Source of the DNA: Bradyrhizobium japonicum USDA 6
GTDB taxonomy: Bacteria; Pseudomonadota; Alphaproteobacteria; Rhizobiales; Xanthobacteraceae
NCBI RefSeq assembly: GCF_000284375.1
Contig: NC_017249.1
Coordinates: 620,001 to 684,000, forward strand
Reading direction: 5' to 3'
DNA: 64,000 nucleotides
Positions 1 to 9,189 of the stretch are shown here, piece after piece. How positions within the stretch are numbered: the first letter of the stretch is position 1; each line of letters starts with the position of its first letter. The notes under the pieces were generated by a model. It was given only the letters and a program-made list of their open reading frames with translations. It searched no databases and was not told where the DNA came from. Made by a program: the position numbers and the translations under genes.

Positions 1-145
1 GTCATTGCGAGGAGCTCGTGACAAAATTGCGAAGCAATTTTGCACTGAAGCGACGAAGCAATCCAGAGTCCCTCCGTGGGGACACTCTGGATTGCTTCGC
101 TTCGCTCGCAATGGCGTGTGGAGAGAGTTGCGCGTCGCAATGACG
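1..145. repeat. Palindromic intergenic repeat, family A, copy 1
   Basis: The element starts with TCATTGCGAGGAGC and has arms GAAGCAATCCAGAGT and ACTCTGGATTGCTTCG around CCCTCCGTGGGG, so it can fold into a long hairpin. Related copies lie at about 5146-5262 and 25600-25687. No ORF in it looks like a protein. Its first bases may lie outside the window. Confidence 0.75.
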
Positions 146-162
146 GTGCGAAGCGCCAAATC

Positions 163-292
163 CGTCATCCTGAGGTGCGAGCCGCGCGGCGCAACGCGGC
201 GCGTGGGGAGCCTCGAAGGATGAACGGCCCCGATGCAGCGAAGCCGTCGCCCTTCGAGGGCCGGTGAAGAAGCGGCCACCTCAGGGTGACGG
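163..292. repeat. Intergenic repeat, family C, copy 1
   Basis: The unit starts CGTCATCCTGAGGTGCGAG, contains CCTCGAAGGATG and the partly complementary CCCTTCGAGGGCC, and ends GCGGCCACCTCAGGGTGACGG. A second copy with the same blocks lies at 36413-36570. It sits just past the 3' end of parB and could act as a transcript-end structure. Confidence 0.75.
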
Positions 293-309
293 TGATAGAG
301 TCGGTGCGT

Positions 310-1197
310 CTACAGCGCGCCCTTCGCCAGCCGCTTCATCACCTCGTCGAGCTGATCGAGGTTGCGGTAGTTGATCTGGACGGAGCCGCCGGGGTCGCGG
401 TGATTGACCGTGACCTTGAGGCCGAGCGCATCGCTGACGCGCTTTTCGAGATCGATCGTGTCGGGGTCCTTTTCCTTCCCCCCGGTGCTGCGCGCCTTCT
501 GCGGCTTGCGCTCCGGCACACCCTCTTCATGCGCGAGCGCCTCGGCCTGGCGCACGTTGAGGCCTTCCGCGACGATACGCCTGGCTGACGCGACCGGATC
601 GGGCACGCCGATCAGCGCGCGGGCGTGGCCGGCGGTCAGCTCGCCGCTCGTGATCAAGGCCTGCACTTCGGCCGGCAGCTTCGTCAGCCGCATCATGTTG
701 GCGATGTGGCTGCGGCTCTTGCCGACGACCTTTGCGATGTCGTCCTGGCTGCGTTTGAACTCGTTGGCGAGCGCGTGATAGCCGAGCGCCTCTTCCATCG
801 GGTTGAGGTCTTCGCGCTGCACGTTCTCGACGATCGCGAACTCCAGCGCATCGCTGTCGCTGATGTCGACCGGCACGATCGGCACTTCGTGCAGGCCGGC
901 CATCTGCGATGCGCGCCAGCGCCGTTCGCCGGCGATGATCTCGAAGCGATCCTGCGCGCCCTTCACCGGACGCACGACGATCGGCTGGATCACGCCGTGC
1001 TGCCTGATCGAATCAGAGAGCTCCTTGAGCTCCGTTTCCGAAAAGGCGCGGCGCGGGTTGCGCGGATTGGGCTTGATGAATTCGATCGGCACCTTGCGCT
1101 GCGCGCGCGGACGATCGACATGCTGAGCCTCGCCGCCGACATCACCGATCAGACTCGCAAGACCCCGACCCAGTCGCGAACGCGCTTCGTCGGCCAT
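310..1197 (-). CDS. parB: Chromosome-partitioning protein ParB
   Basis: ParB is the CTPase clamp that loads at parS and spreads along origin-proximal DNA. The 295-residue product has the N-terminal ParB/Srx fold with GERRWRA (the CTP-binding motif of the family), then ENVQREDLNPMEEA, a central helix-turn-helix region (DDIAKVVGKSRSHIANMMRL) for parS recognition, and a C-terminal dimerisation domain. I chose the ATG that gives MADEARSRLGRGLASLIGD, matching the usual ParB N-terminus; an upstream in-frame start at 1218 adds seven residues. It lies downstream of parA on the same strand, with a repeat between them. The six parS sites at 2.8-5.45 kb are its expected targets. Confidence 0.96.
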   Translation of the reverse strand: MADEARSRLGRGLASLIGDVGGEAQHVDRPRAQRKVPIEFIKPNPRNPRRAFSETELKELSDSIRQHGVIQPIVVRPVKGAQDRFEIIAGERRWRASQMAGLHEVPIVPVDISDSDALEFAIVENVQREDLNPMEEALGYHALANEFKRSQDDIAKVVGKSRSHIANMMRLTKLPAEVQALITSGELTAGHARALIGVPDPVASARRIVAEGLNVRQAEALAHEEGVPERKPQKARSTGGKEKDPDTIDLEKRVSDALGLKVTVNHRDPGGSVQINYRNLDQLDEVMKRLAKGAL

Positions 1198-1245
1198 CGC
1201 CAGCTCCCTTGGATTCACTGTGCAACACTCCAGAACTGAATTATC

Positions 1246-1326
1246 GTAGGGTCGGCAAGCGAAGCGTGCCCACCAGTTGTGTGCAGAAGATGGTGGGCAC
1301 GGCGAAGACGCCTTTGCCCACCCTAC
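1246..1326. repeat. Palindromic repeat, family B, copy 1 (parA-parB gap)
   Basis: It begins GTAGGGTCGGCAAGCG and ends CTTTGCCCACCCTAC, with two inner GTGCCCACCA/TGGTGGGCAC blocks facing each other, so the unit is a large inverted repeat. Other copies are at 25471-25565, 40641-40734 and 62019-62107. It almost fills the gap between parA and parB. Confidence 0.8.
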
Positions 1327-1333
1327 GGCAGCT

Positions 1334-2218
1334 TCAATGCGTGGTGCGCAGCTCGCGCTCGCGCTGAATTACTTCGGTGGCGAGCCGCAGATACGCTTCG
1401 CTGCCGACGCATTTGAGATCGTAGACCAGGACCGGCTTGCCGTAGGACGGCGCTTCCGAGATGCGCACGTTGCGCGGGATCATGGTCTTGTAGACCTTCT
1501 CGCCCATGAACTGACGGACGTCGGCGACGACCTGGTTCGAGAGGTTGTTGCGCGAGTCGAACATGGTCAGCACGATGCCGTGGATCGACAGGTTCGGATT
1601 GAGCGTCGAGCGCACCTGCTCCACCGTCTGGAGCAATTGCGACAGACCTTCGAGCGCGAAGAACTCGCACTGGAGCGGCACCAGGATCGCATCGGAGGCC
1701 GCCATCGCGTTCACCGTGAGCAGGTTGAGCGAGGGCGGGCAGTCGATCAGCACATAGGTGTAATCGGCGTCCGGCGAAACGTTGTTGTTGAGCGCGCCGA
1801 TGGCGTCGCGCAGCTTGAAGGCGCGGCCGGGCGTGGTGCCGAGCTCGAGCTCGAGGCCGGAGAGGTCCATGGTCGAGGGTGCGATGTGCAGCCGCGGCAC
1901 CGCGGTCGAGACCACCGCTTCGCGCAGAGGGGCTTCGCCGATCAGCACGTCATAGGTCGAGCAGGAGCGGTTGCGGCGATCGATGCCGAGGCCGGTCGAG
2001 GCGTTGCCCTGCGGATCGAGGTCGACGATCAGGACGCGCTCGCCGATCGCAGCGAGTGCCGTGCCGAGATTGATCGCCGTGGTTGTTTTTCCCACGCCGC
2101 CCTTCTGATTCGCCAGCGCCAGGATGCGCGGGTGGCCCTGCGGGACCTCAGCGGCCTGTTCTTCGGTGGCCTGTTCTTCGGCGGTCTGTTCTTGCTGCGG
2201 TTCGTCAATCACGCTCAT
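1334..2218 (-). CDS. parA: Chromosome-partitioning ATPase ParA
   Basis: This is a 294-residue MinD/ParA-family ATPase that forms the nucleoid-bound gradient moving ParB-parS complexes. After an acidic, Glu/Gln-rich tail of about 30 residues comes the deviant Walker A motif (NQKGGVGKTTTAINL), then LIVDLDPQGNASTGLG, and YVLIDCPPSLNLLTVNA as the A'/Walker B segments. The ATG follows rsmG by about 30 bp on the same strand, so rsmG-parA-parB probably form one transcription unit. The start could also be further in, since the low-complexity tail is not conserved in the family. Confidence 0.96.
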   Translation of the reverse strand: MSVIDEPQQEQTAEEQATEEQAAEVPQGHPRILALANQKGGVGKTTTAINLGTALAAIGERVLIVDLDPQGNASTGLGIDRRNRSCSTYDVLIGEAPLREAVVSTAVPRLHIAPSTMDLSGLELELGTTPGRAFKLRDAIGALNNNVSPDADYTYVLIDCPPSLNLLTVNAMAASDAILVPLQCEFFALEGLSQLLQTVEQVRSTLNPNLSIHGIVLTMFDSRNNLSNQVVADVRQFMGEKVYKTMIPRNVRISEAPSYGKPVLVYDLKCVGSEAYLRLATEVIQRERELRTTH

Positions 2219-2248
2219 CGCAAATTCCCCACTCGACCCCTGAACCCC

Positions 2249-3016
2249 TTAGCGCCGCTCGACTGACGTCAGCTCGACGATCCAACCGTCGCCGGTCCGG
2301 CTTTGGTGAAGCTGCGGCTGGATATTCCAATATTTAGCGGCTTCGGTCAATTCAGCCTCTACATCTTGACCCTTCGGAAACAGCACTTTTGCACCTTGGC
2401 GCATCAGCGGCTCCGCAAAGCCGATGAGTTGATGTAGCGGAGCCAACGCACGCGCGGTGACGCAATCGACGGGGCCGGTGATTCTATCCACATTATCCCC
2501 GATCTCAGCGAGATGTACGACCCCCGGAGATGTGGTGACGCGAACTGCTTCGCGCAGAAAGGCGGCCTTCTTGGCGATTCGCTCGACGAGGTGGACGCTG
2601 GCGCCCGGCGTCCCGGCCATGGCACAGGCGAGAACGATTCCGGGAAAGCCGCCGCCGCTGCCGAGGTCGGCCCAGCGTTTGGCCGAAGGGGCGAGATCGA
2701 CGAGCTGGAGCGAGTCGGCGATGTGCCGGGTCCAGAGCTGCGGCAAGGTCGAGGGCGCGACTAGATTGGTCTTGGCCTGCCACTCCCGGAGCAGCGCGAT
2801 GTAGCGGTCGAGCCGGTCTTCGGTTTCACGTGAAACGGGGGCGAGCCTGAGCGCCGCGAGCTTGTCCGCTGCGATGATGGAATCCAGCGACCGATCGTTG
2901 GCGCTGGCCTTGTCGATCTTCGGTTTGATCGGCGTCGGCTCGGATCGACGGCTCGCGCCCTCACCTGCCGCTGGCTTCCCTGATGACGATCTGCCGCCCG
3001 GCCCGCGCTGTTTCAC
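2249..3016 (-). CDS. rsmG: 16S rRNA m7G527 methyltransferase RsmG (GidB)
   Basis: RsmG methylates G527 of 16S rRNA using S-adenosylmethionine. The core is clear: EWQAKTNLVAPSTLPQLWTRH, then the SAM-binding loop WADLGSGGGFPGIVLA, and VTARALAPLHQLIGFAEPL. The open frame is 255 residues, longer than the roughly 205-220 usual for the family. Its first 55 residues are Lys/Ser/Pro-rich, and its only extended start is a GTG lying inside a parS palindrome (3009-3023). A second parS at 2823-2836 is read through as PVSRET. The true start is therefore uncertain; the enzyme domain is not. Confidence 0.93.
   Translation of the reverse strand: MKQRGPGGRSSSGKPAAGEGASRRSEPTPIKPKIDKASANDRSLDSIIAADKLAALRLAPVSRETEDRLDRYIALLREWQAKTNLVAPSTLPQLWTRHIADSLQLVDLAPSAKRWADLGSGGGFPGIVLACAMAGTPGASVHLVERIAKKAAFLREAVRVTTSPGVVHLAEIGDNVDRITGPVDCVTARALAPLHQLIGFAEPLMRQGAKVLFPKGQDVEAELTEAAKYWNIQPQLHQSRTGDGWIVELTSVERR
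2823..2836. promoter_or_regulatory. parS centromere site 1 (inside rsmG)
   Basis: A perfect 14-bp palindrome GTTTCACGTGAAAC, the core of the bacterial parS consensus bound by ParB. It lies in the rsmG reading frame and encodes PVSRET. Confidence 0.92.
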
Positions 3017-3023
3017 GTGAAAC
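3009..3023. promoter_or_regulatory. parS centromere site 2 (mnmG-rsmG junction)
   Basis: TGTTTCACGTGAAAC holds the full 14-bp core. It lies between the mnmG stop and the rsmG body, and the GTG of the extended rsmG frame is part of the palindrome. Confidence 0.92.
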
Positions 3024-3025
3024 GC

Positions 3026-4906
3026 CTATGCGATCGCCTTTGAGGTCTTCCGTGCCTCGCGCCGGAGATAGGCTGCGAGGATGCCGAGTGCCGCCGGCGT
3101 CATGCCGTCGATCCGGCCAGCCTGGCCGACGGTGAACGGCCGCGCCTTCTCCAGCTTGGCCCGCACCTCATTGGAAAGACCGGGGACCTGCTGGTAATCG
3201 ACGTCCGACAGCACCATCCCCTCGTCTCGCCTGAAAGCTTCGACGTCGGCGCTCTGGCGCTCGAGATAGACGTCGTACTTCGCGTCGATCTCCAGATGGG
3301 TGGCAATGACCGGGTCGATCGCCGACAGCTCGGGCCAGATGGTCCGCACCTGGCTCCAGCCGATGTCCGGATAGGCCATCAACTCGAACGCCGAGCGGCG
3401 CTGGCCGTCCCGGTTCAGGGACAGACCGTGCTTGATCGCCTCGTTCGGGGTGATCGTCAGGGACTTCGACAGCGCCCTGGCCGCATTCAGGGCGTCCATC
3501 TTGGCGCGGTGATGCTGCGTCCGCGCGCTCCCGACGCATCCGAGCGCAATCCCCTTCTCGGTGAGGCGCTGATCGGCGTTGTCGGCGCGCAGGGTCAGCC
3601 GGTACTCGGCGCGAGAGGTGAACATCCGATAGGGTTCGCTGATCCCGCGGGTGACGAGGTCGTCGATCATCACGCCGAGATAGCCATCGGCACGGTCGAA
3701 CACGGTCAGGGCGGCGCCGCTCGCGGCCAAAGCCGCGTTCAGGCCGGCCACGATGCCCTGCCCGGCGGCTTCCTCGTATCCGGTGGTGCCGTTGATCTGA
3801 CCAGCCAGGAAGAGACCACGCAGACGCTTGGTCTGGAGGGTCGGATCGAGCTCGCGGGGATCGATGTGGTCGTACTCGATGGCGTAACCCGGGCGGACCA
3901 TCTTCACCTGCTCTAGGCCAGGAATGCTGGCGAGGATCGCGAGCTGGACCTCCTCCGGCAGCGAGGTCGAGATGCCGTTGGGATAGACGGTGCTATCCTC
4001 GAGCCCCTCGGGCTCCAGGAAGATCTGATGGCCGTCGCGGTCGCCAAAGCGGACGATCTTGTCCTCTATCGAGGGACAGTAGCGCGGTCCGGAGCTCTTG
4101 ATCTGGCCGGAGTACATCGGCGAGCGATGGACATTCGCGCGGATGACTTCATGGGTCGCGGAGGTCGTCCGGGTGATCCCGCACTGGATCTGCGGGGTCG
4201 TGATCCGCTCGGTCATCACGGAGAACGGCTCCGGAGGTTCGTCGCCGGGCTGCATCTCGACCGCGGACCAGTCGATCGTGGTGCCGTCCAGACGGGGCGG
4301 AGTCCCGGTCTTGAGCCGTCCGAGGGTGAAACCGGCGCGCTCGAAGGAGGCTGAAAGACCCATTGCCGGCGCTTCACCGACCCGGCCGGCAGGCCAGTTC
4401 TTCTCGCCAAGATGAATCAGACCACGGAGGAACGTGCCGGTGGTGACGACAACCGCCCCTGCCCGAAGCTCGCGGCCGTCCGCCAGGCGTAGTCCGATGA
4501 CCCGGCCCTCGACCACGATCAGCTCGTCTGCCTCTCCCTCGATGACGGAAAGACCTTCGGTGTCCCGGATCGCGGCCTGCATGGCTGCGGCATAGAGCTT
4601 CCGGTCGGCCTGAGCTCGGGGACCGCGGACCGCTGGGCCCTTGCGACGATTGAGGACGCGGAACTGGATGCCACCGGCATCGCCGACCCGGCCCATCAAA
4701 CCGTCCAGAGCGTCGACCTCGCGGACCAGATGGCCCTTGCCCAGACCACCGATGGCGGGATTGCAGGACATCGCGCCGACGGTGGAGAAACGGTGCGTCA
4801 CCAGAGCGGTCGTCGCACCCATCCGCGCGGAAGCAGCCGCGGCTTCACAGCCGGCGTGGCCGCCGCCAATGACGATGACGTCGAAACTCTCTCGCTCTGT
4901 TCGCAT
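3026..4906 (-). CDS. mnmG: tRNA uridine 5-carboxymethylaminomethyl modification enzyme MnmG (GidA)
   Basis: MnmG is the FAD-binding partner of MnmE; together they make cmnm5U at the tRNA wobble position 34. The 626-residue product starts [20 protein letters not shown], a Rossmann FAD-binding GxGxxG segment, followed by [13 protein letters not shown] and, further on, [17 protein letters not shown], both typical of GidA. An in-frame extension to 5071 adds 55 residues of translated parS/intergenic DNA and is unlikely; the chosen ATG at 4906 puts the FAD motif near the N-terminus. Its partner mnmE lies upstream on the same strand, across the parS-rich gap. Confidence 0.96.
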   Translation of the reverse strand: MRTERESFDVIVIGGGHAGCEAAAASARMGATTALVTHRFSTVGAMSCNPAIGGLGKGHLVREVDALDGLMGRVGDAGGIQFRVLNRRKGPAVRGPRAQADRKLYAAAMQAAIRDTEGLSVIEGEADELIVVEGRVIGLRLADGRELRAGAVVVTTGTFLRGLIHLGEKNWPAGRVGEAPAMGLSASFERAGFTLGRLKTGTPPRLDGTTIDWSAVEMQPGDEPPEPFSVMTERITTPQIQCGITRTTSATHEVIRANVHRSPMYSGQIKSSGPRYCPSIEDKIVRFGDRDGHQIFLEPEGLEDSTVYPNGISTSLPEEVQLAILASIPGLEQVKMVRPGYAIEYDHIDPRELDPTLQTKRLRGLFLAGQINGTTGYEEAAGQGIVAGLNAALAASGAALTVFDRADGYLGVMIDDLVTRGISEPYRMFTSRAEYRLTLRADNADQRLTEKGIALGCVGSARTQHHRAKMDALNAARALSKSLTITPNEAIKHGLSLNRDGQRRSAFELMAYPDIGWSQVRTIWPELSAIDPVIATHLEIDAKYDVYLERQSADVEAFRRDEGMVLSDVDYQQVPGLSNEVRAKLEKARPFTVGQAGRIDGMTPAALGILAAYLRREARKTSKAIA

Positions 4907-4963
4907 GGGCGGACTTCTATCGCAGAGGCGGAGAAGCCGGAAGTAGAAACTGGGTGAGGCCGT

Positions 4964-4979
4964 TGTTTCACGTGAAACA
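4964..4979. promoter_or_regulatory. parS centromere site 3
   Basis: A perfect 16-bp palindrome TGTTTCACGTGAAACA in the mnmG leader, about 58 bp upstream of the chosen start. Confidence 0.95.
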
Positions 4980-5054
4980 GTGCGGCCAGGGAGGCGATGC
5001 GCATTTTCGCGAAAACAACCCCATGCACAGTAGAACCGGCATTGGGCCCGCTGC

Positions 5055-5070
5055 TGTTTCACGTGAAACA
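5055..5070. promoter_or_regulatory. parS centromere site 4
   Basis: A perfect 16-bp palindrome TGTTTCACGTGAAACA, 91 bp from site 3 in the same mnmG-mnmE gap. Confidence 0.95.
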
Positions 5071-5145
5071 AGATGCGTCTAACCGGGAGAGAGAACTTCT
5101 GGCGAGATCTCGCACGGCCCTGGGCACAAGCGATCGGGCTACGCC

Positions 5146-5262
5146 GTGATTGCGAGCGGAGCGACTTGTCCGCCGAAGCTTCAGCAAAGGCGGAAACAAT
5201 CCGGAATCCCTCCGTGGACGCGGTCTGGATTGCTTCGTCGCAAGGGCTCCTCGTAATGACGA
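5146..5262. repeat. Palindromic intergenic repeat, family A, copy 2
   Basis: It carries the same blocks as the element at the window start: ATTGCGAGCGGAGCGAC, CAATCCGGAATCCCTCCGTGG, then TCTGGATTGCTTCGTCGCAA and CTCCTCGTAATGACGA. It lies between parS sites 4 and 5, so it entered or persisted inside the centromere cluster. Confidence 0.75.
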
Positions 5263-5360
5263 GCTTGGGGGACGGCCGCCGGCCACGAGCCTTCCTGCCC
5301 TGTCAGGCGATCAGACCCTGCGTACGAACCGCTCAGACCGGGGCTGACCAATCGTTCCGC

Positions 5361-5376
5361 GGTTTCACGTGAAACA
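5361..5376. promoter_or_regulatory. parS centromere site 5
   Basis: GGTTTCACGTGAAACA holds the full 14-bp palindromic core; only the outer base on one side departs from the 16-bp consensus. Confidence 0.93.
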
Positions 5377-5396
5377 GGCCGGAGGTCGGAAGCACA

Positions 5397-5412
5397 TGTT
5401 CCATGTGCAACA
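5397..5412. promoter_or_regulatory. Decayed parS-like site
   Basis: TGTTCCATGTGCAACA matches 13 of 16 positions of TGTTTCACGTGAAACA and lies between sites 5 and 6. The three mismatches break the palindrome, so it may be a remnant or a weak site. Confidence 0.45.
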
Positions 5413-5433
5413 GACCGGAACTCATTCCGTTGC

Positions 5434-5448
5434 TGTTTCACGTGAAAC
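5434..5448. promoter_or_regulatory. parS centromere site 6
   Basis: TGTTTCACGTGAAAC, full 14-bp core, 45 bp beyond the mnmE stop codon. It closes the cluster on the mnmE side. Confidence 0.93.
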
Positions 5449-5492
5449 GCAAGGATCGGAACAAGCGCTAGTTCTACAATGAAGAACTAGTC

Positions 5493-6851
5493 CTACTTTC
5501 CGATGCAGAATTTCTGGAAGATGGCCCCGAGAACGTCCTCGACGTCGACCCGGCCCAGCAGCCGGCCCAAGGCATAGGCCGCGGCACGCAACTCTTCGGC
5601 GGCAAGCTCTTCGCCGTCTTCTACAAGCTCCAAGCTCCGGCGCAAGCTGTCCGAGGCCCGGCGCAACAGATCTCGCTGGCGGGCCCGGGTCACCAAAGCG
5701 CCCTCGGTCGTCCCGAAAAACTCGGCGGCGAATTTCACGAGAGCGTCAATCAGATTGGGAACGCCGTCCCCCCGCCTTGCCGAGATCCCGAACTCGACGC
5801 CCGACCCGACGTCCTCCGCCTCGCCCAGATCGATCTTGTTGCGGACGATCCAGATCGAGCCGCCCGATTGTTCACGCCCGGGGCGGGACTTCACCAGCGA
5901 TTGCATCGCGCCCGGATCGACAGCGCGCCCACCCTCGACCAGCCACAGCACGAGGTCGGCATCTTCGGCACGCGCTCGCGCCCGGCGCACGCCTTCCTGC
6001 TCCACGGGATCGTCGGTCTCCCGGATACCCGCCGTGTCGATCACCGTGACCGGATAGCCATCGAGATCGAGCTGCACCTCGATCACGTCACGCGTGGTGC
6101 CGGCGTAGGGCGAGACGATCGCGACCTCGCGGCGCGACAGCTGATTGATCAGCGTCGACTTGCCGACATTCGGCTCGCCCGCGATCGCAACCACCAGGCC
6201 ATCGCGCAGGCGTTCAGAATGTCCCTGTGCCGCAAGGACTTCTGTGATTTCGTCATGCAGCGCTTTGATCGCTTTCACCGCCGGCGCCCTCAGCTCGGCC
6301 GGCACATCGCCCTCGTCGGAAAAATCGATGCCGGCTTCGATCAGCGCCGACGCCTCGATGATGCGCTCGCGCCAGTCGCGCGCGCGATCGCCGAGCAGGC
6401 CCTGCAACTGGCGCAGCGCCTGGCGGCGCTGGCGATCGGTATCGGCATGGATGAGATCGTCGAGGCCTTCGGCTTCGGTGAGATCGAGCTTGCCGTTCTC
6501 GAACGCGCGCCGCGTGAACTCGCCGGGCTCGGCCGCACGCGTATTCGGAATAAGAGAAATCGCGGCGAGGAGTGCCGCCAGCACCGCGCGGCCGCCATGG
6601 ACGTGAAATTCGGCGACGTCCTCGCCGGTCGCGCTGGCCGGCCCCGGAAACCAGAGCACGACCGCGTCGTCGATCGGCTGGCCCGCGCCATCGCGCAGCA
6701 GCCGGCGGCTGGCCTGTCTCGGCGCCGGCTGGCTCCCCGCCAGCGTCGTCAGCACGAGGCCGGCTTGCGATCCGGAGACGCGCACCACAGCGATCGCGCT
6801 CGGCGCACGGCCGGACGACAGCGCAAAAATGGTCTGGTCTCGCGGATGCAT
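5493..6851 (-). CDS. mnmE: tRNA modification GTPase MnmE (TrmE)
   Basis: MnmE is the GTPase partner of MnmG in wobble-uridine modification. The 452 residues show the N-terminal tetrahydrofolate-binding domain ([14 protein letters not shown]), a helical domain, an inserted G domain with [10 protein letters not shown] (G1), [10 protein letters not shown] (G3) and NKID (G4), and the terminal FCIGK, whose cysteine is essential in characterised homologues. Length is normal. Transcribed toward the parS cluster and mnmG. A short inverted repeat lies about 95-110 bp upstream of the ATG. Confidence 0.97.
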   Translation of the reverse strand: MHPRDQTIFALSSGRAPSAIAVVRVSGSQAGLVLTTLAGSQPAPRQASRRLLRDGAGQPIDDAVVLWFPGPASATGEDVAEFHVHGGRAVLAALLAAISLIPNTRAAEPGEFTRRAFENGKLDLTEAEGLDDLIHADTDRQRRQALRQLQGLLGDRARDWRERIIEASALIEAGIDFSDEGDVPAELRAPAVKAIKALHDEITEVLAAQGHSERLRDGLVVAIAGEPNVGKSTLINQLSRREVAIVSPYAGTTRDVIEVQLDLDGYPVTVIDTAGIRETDDPVEQEGVRRARARAEDADLVLWLVEGGRAVDPGAMQSLVKSRPGREQSGGSIWIVRNKIDLGEAEDVGSGVEFGISARRGDGVPNLIDALVKFAAEFFGTTEGALVTRARQRDLLRRASDSLRRSLELVEDGEELAAEELRAAAYALGRLLGRVDVEDVLGAIFQKFCIGK

Positions 6852-6943
6852 CGCCTATTTGTCCGGCTGGCGGGGAAAAGGCAAACGGCCCGTTCGCGCG
6901 ATGCCGCCACCCCTTTTGCTGCGCTCCGGTCCGCAGCAACGGC

Positions 6944-6962
6944 TATATTGCGATGCAATATA
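6944..6962. promoter_or_regulatory. 8-bp inverted repeat upstream of mnmE
   Basis: TATATTGC-gat-GCAATATA is a perfect 8-bp inverted repeat in an AT-rich patch of otherwise GC-rich DNA. Its position would suit a promoter or operator for mnmE. The surrounding 6852-7117 stretch holds no gene. Confidence 0.3.
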
Positions 6963-7117
6963 TGGCGCAGCATTTTGCTGCAGAAGCAGCCGCGCTCAGA
7001 ACATCAACCAATAGCTAAAGTCAATCATTACGTAAATATATCAACAGCTTCCGGAAAACCCGGATTTCCCTTCGTCCCATGACCATGCTGCACTTCTTCC
7101 GCAGCAAAGCCGCACAA

Positions 7118-7144
7118 AAGAAAAAGGGCGCCCGAAGGCGCCCT
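7118..7144 (-). terminator. Intrinsic terminator of rho
   Basis: Read on the minus strand, AGGGCGCC-ttcg-GGCGCCCT forms an 8-bp GC stem with a stable TTCG loop, followed by TTTTTCTTTTGTG. It starts about 23 bp past the rho stop codon. Confidence 0.88.
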
Positions 7145-7166
7145 CTGACCTTATGCTGCATCGCAC

Positions 7167-8432
7167 TCAGGTGTTCATCGAGTCGAAGAACTCCGAATTG
7201 CTCTTGGTCGAGCGCAGCTTGTCGAGCAGGAAGTCGATCGCGTCCATCGTGCCCATCGGATTGAGGATCCGGCGGAGCACGTACATCTTCTTGAGCACCT
7301 GCGTATCGGTGATGAGTTCCTCCTTGCGGGTGCCGGAGCGCGAGATGTCGATCGCCGGGAAGGTGCGCTTGTCCGAGACCTTGCGGTCCAGGATCAGTTC
7401 GGAGTTACCGGTGCCCTTGAACTCTTCGAAAATGACTTCATCCATGCGGCTACCGGTATCGACCAGCGCGGTCGCAATGATGGTCAGCGAGCCGCCCTCC
7501 TCGATGTTGCGGGCAGCACCGAAGAAGCGCTTCGGGCGCTGGAGCGCGTTGGCGTCGACACCGCCGGTCAACACCTTGCCGGATGACGGCACCACGGTGT
7601 TGTAGGCGCGGCCGAGGCGGGTGATCGAATCGAGCAGGATCACGACGTCGCGGCCGTGCTCGACCAGGCGCTTTGCCTTCTCGATCACCATCTCGGCGAC
7701 CTGGACGTGACGCACCGCCGGCTCGTCGAAGGTCGACGACACGACCTCGCCCTTCACCGAGCGCTGCATGTCCGTGACTTCTTCCGGACGCTCGTCGATC
7801 AGAAGCACGATCAGATAGCATTCCGGATGATTGTGCGTGATCGAGTGCGCGATGTTCTGCATCAGCACGGTTTTACCCGTGCGCGGCGGCGCGACGATCA
7901 GCGCGCGCTGGCCCTTGCCGATCGGCGCGACGATGTCGATCACCCTTGCAGAAAGGTCTTTCCGGGTCGGATCGTCGATTTCCATGCGGAAACGCTGATT
8001 CGGAAACAGCGGCGTGAGGTTGTCGAAATTGACCTTGTGCTTGGCCTTTTCGGGGTCCTCGAAATTGAGCGTGTTGACCTTCAGCAGCGCGAAATAGCGC
8101 TCGCCCTCTTTCGGGCTGCGAATGTGGCCTTCGATGGTGTCGCCGGTGCGCAGGCCGAAACGGCGGATCTGCGAGGGCGAAACGTAGATGTCGTCCGGGC
8201 CGGGCAGATAATTCGCATCGGGCGAGCGGAGGAAGCCGAAGCCGTCGGAGAGCACCTCGACGACGCCCTCGCCGACGATGTCGGTTTCCGCGAGCGCAAG
8301 CTGCTTGAGGATGGCAAACAACAGCTCCTGCTTGCGCATGGTGCTGGCATTCTCGACCCCGTTCTCTTCCGCGAACGAGACGAGCTCGGCCGGCGTCTTC
8401 GACTTGAGGTCCTGGAGTTTAATTTCCCGCAT
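7167..8432 (-). CDS. rho: Transcription termination factor Rho
   Basis: Rho is the hexameric RNA-DNA helicase/ATPase that ends transcription at Rho-dependent sites. The 421-residue protein starts [18 protein letters not shown] (Rho N-domain), carries the cold-shock-like RNA-binding domain (GFGFLRS, then [16 protein letters not shown]), the P-loop [15 protein letters not shown], Walker [14 protein letters not shown] and the secondary RNA-binding region [20 protein letters not shown]. Length and motifs are those of a complete housekeeping Rho. The preceding 247 bp (8433-8679) hold no recognisable gene. Confidence 0.98.
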   Translation of the reverse strand: MREIKLQDLKSKTPAELVSFAEENGVENASTMRKQELLFAILKQLALAETDIVGEGVVEVLSDGFGFLRSPDANYLPGPDDIYVSPSQIRRFGLRTGDTIEGHIRSPKEGERYFALLKVNTLNFEDPEKAKHKVNFDNLTPLFPNQRFRMEIDDPTRKDLSARVIDIVAPIGKGQRALIVAPPRTGKTVLMQNIAHSITHNHPECYLIVLLIDERPEEVTDMQRSVKGEVVSSTFDEPAVRHVQVAEMVIEKAKRLVEHGRDVVILLDSITRLGRAYNTVVPSSGKVLTGGVDANALQRPKRFFGAARNIEEGGSLTIIATALVDTGSRMDEVIFEEFKGTGNSELILDRKVSDKRTFPAIDISRSGTRKEELITDTQVLKKMYVLRRILNPMGTMDAIDFLLDKLRSTKSNSEFFDSMNT

Positions 8433-8679
8433 TGGGGTGGTCCTGTGGGGTAACCTTGGGAGGGGGTGCGAGGAGGCTCGGAAATGCGGACGTGAGAAGG
8501 TAAGGTCCGCAGGTCTGGCAAGGAGAGTGCCGATGAGGCTTCAAACCTGATGCGGTGTCCGGCCTCTGGAAAGCTCAGACAAAACCACATCCGCCTGCGT
8601 TGGGTGGGATATCGCTAATATAGAAAATCGCTCCCCACTCCGCAAGCCGAAGCGCTGAGCGATTCATCGCAAGCCTTGC

Positions 8680-9114
8680 CTAGAACGGCTTCACGATCAC
8701 CATGATGACGATCAAGATCATCAGGACAGTCGGCACCTCGTTGATAATTCGATAGAATTTCTGGCTGCGCGGACGCCGGTCGGCGGCGAAATCCTTGCAC
8801 CAGCGTGAAAAAAAGCCGTGGACCCCGGACATCGCCAGAACCAGTGCCAGTTTTACGTGCAGCCAGCCGAAAGAGAACCAGTGGCCGGACCAGGCGAGAT
8901 AGAGCCCGGCAAGCCATGTGACGATCATGGCGGGGTTGATGATCGCCTTGAGCAGCCGGCGTTCCATCACCTTGAACGTTTCCGACTGCTTCGAGCCGAT
9001 CTCGGCCTCGGAGTGATAAACGAACAGCCGCGGCAAATAGAGCATGCCCGCCATCCAGGAGATGACGGCGATCACATGCAGCGCCTTGATCCAGAGATAG
9101 ACGTCTTCGAACAT
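8680..9114 (-). CDS. hemJ: Protoporphyrinogen IX oxidase HemJ-like membrane protein
   Basis: HemJ oxidises protoporphyrinogen IX to protoporphyrin IX in bacteria lacking HemG/HemY. The 144 residues form four hydrophobic helices. The first helix carries LWIKALHVIAVISWMAGMLYLPRL with the conserved histidine, followed by FVYH, and a later segment reads LKAIINPAMIVTWL. I chose the ATG giving MFEDVYLWIKALHV; an upstream in-frame start adds 25 polar residues unlike the family. It is the last minus-strand gene before the proposed origin gap; in related genomes hemE and other haem genes occupy this neighbourhood. Confidence 0.88.
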   Translation of the reverse strand: MFEDVYLWIKALHVIAVISWMAGMLYLPRLFVYHSEAEIGSKQSETFKVMERRLLKAIINPAMIVTWLAGLYLAWSGHWFSFGWLHVKLALVLAMSGVHGFFSRWCKDFAADRRPRSQKFYRIINEVPTVLMILIVIMVIVKPF

Positions 9115-9189
9115 TTTCCGCGCCCGGCTTTCTGTCCAGCGCAGGGAACGCTGGGGATAGTAAGAACTCGTTAAGGTCTCACCCTGCAC

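Noticed and set aside
1277..2266. A 329-codon plus-strand frame over parA
   Set aside because: It is a high-GC antisense frame (Arg/His/Asp-rich) with no family features; parA on the minus strand is unambiguous.
4907..5071. In-frame N-terminal extension of mnmG by 55 residues
   Set aside because: It is translated parS and spacer DNA (MFHVKQ and TVSRET strings) and would push the FAD-binding motif away from the N-terminus.
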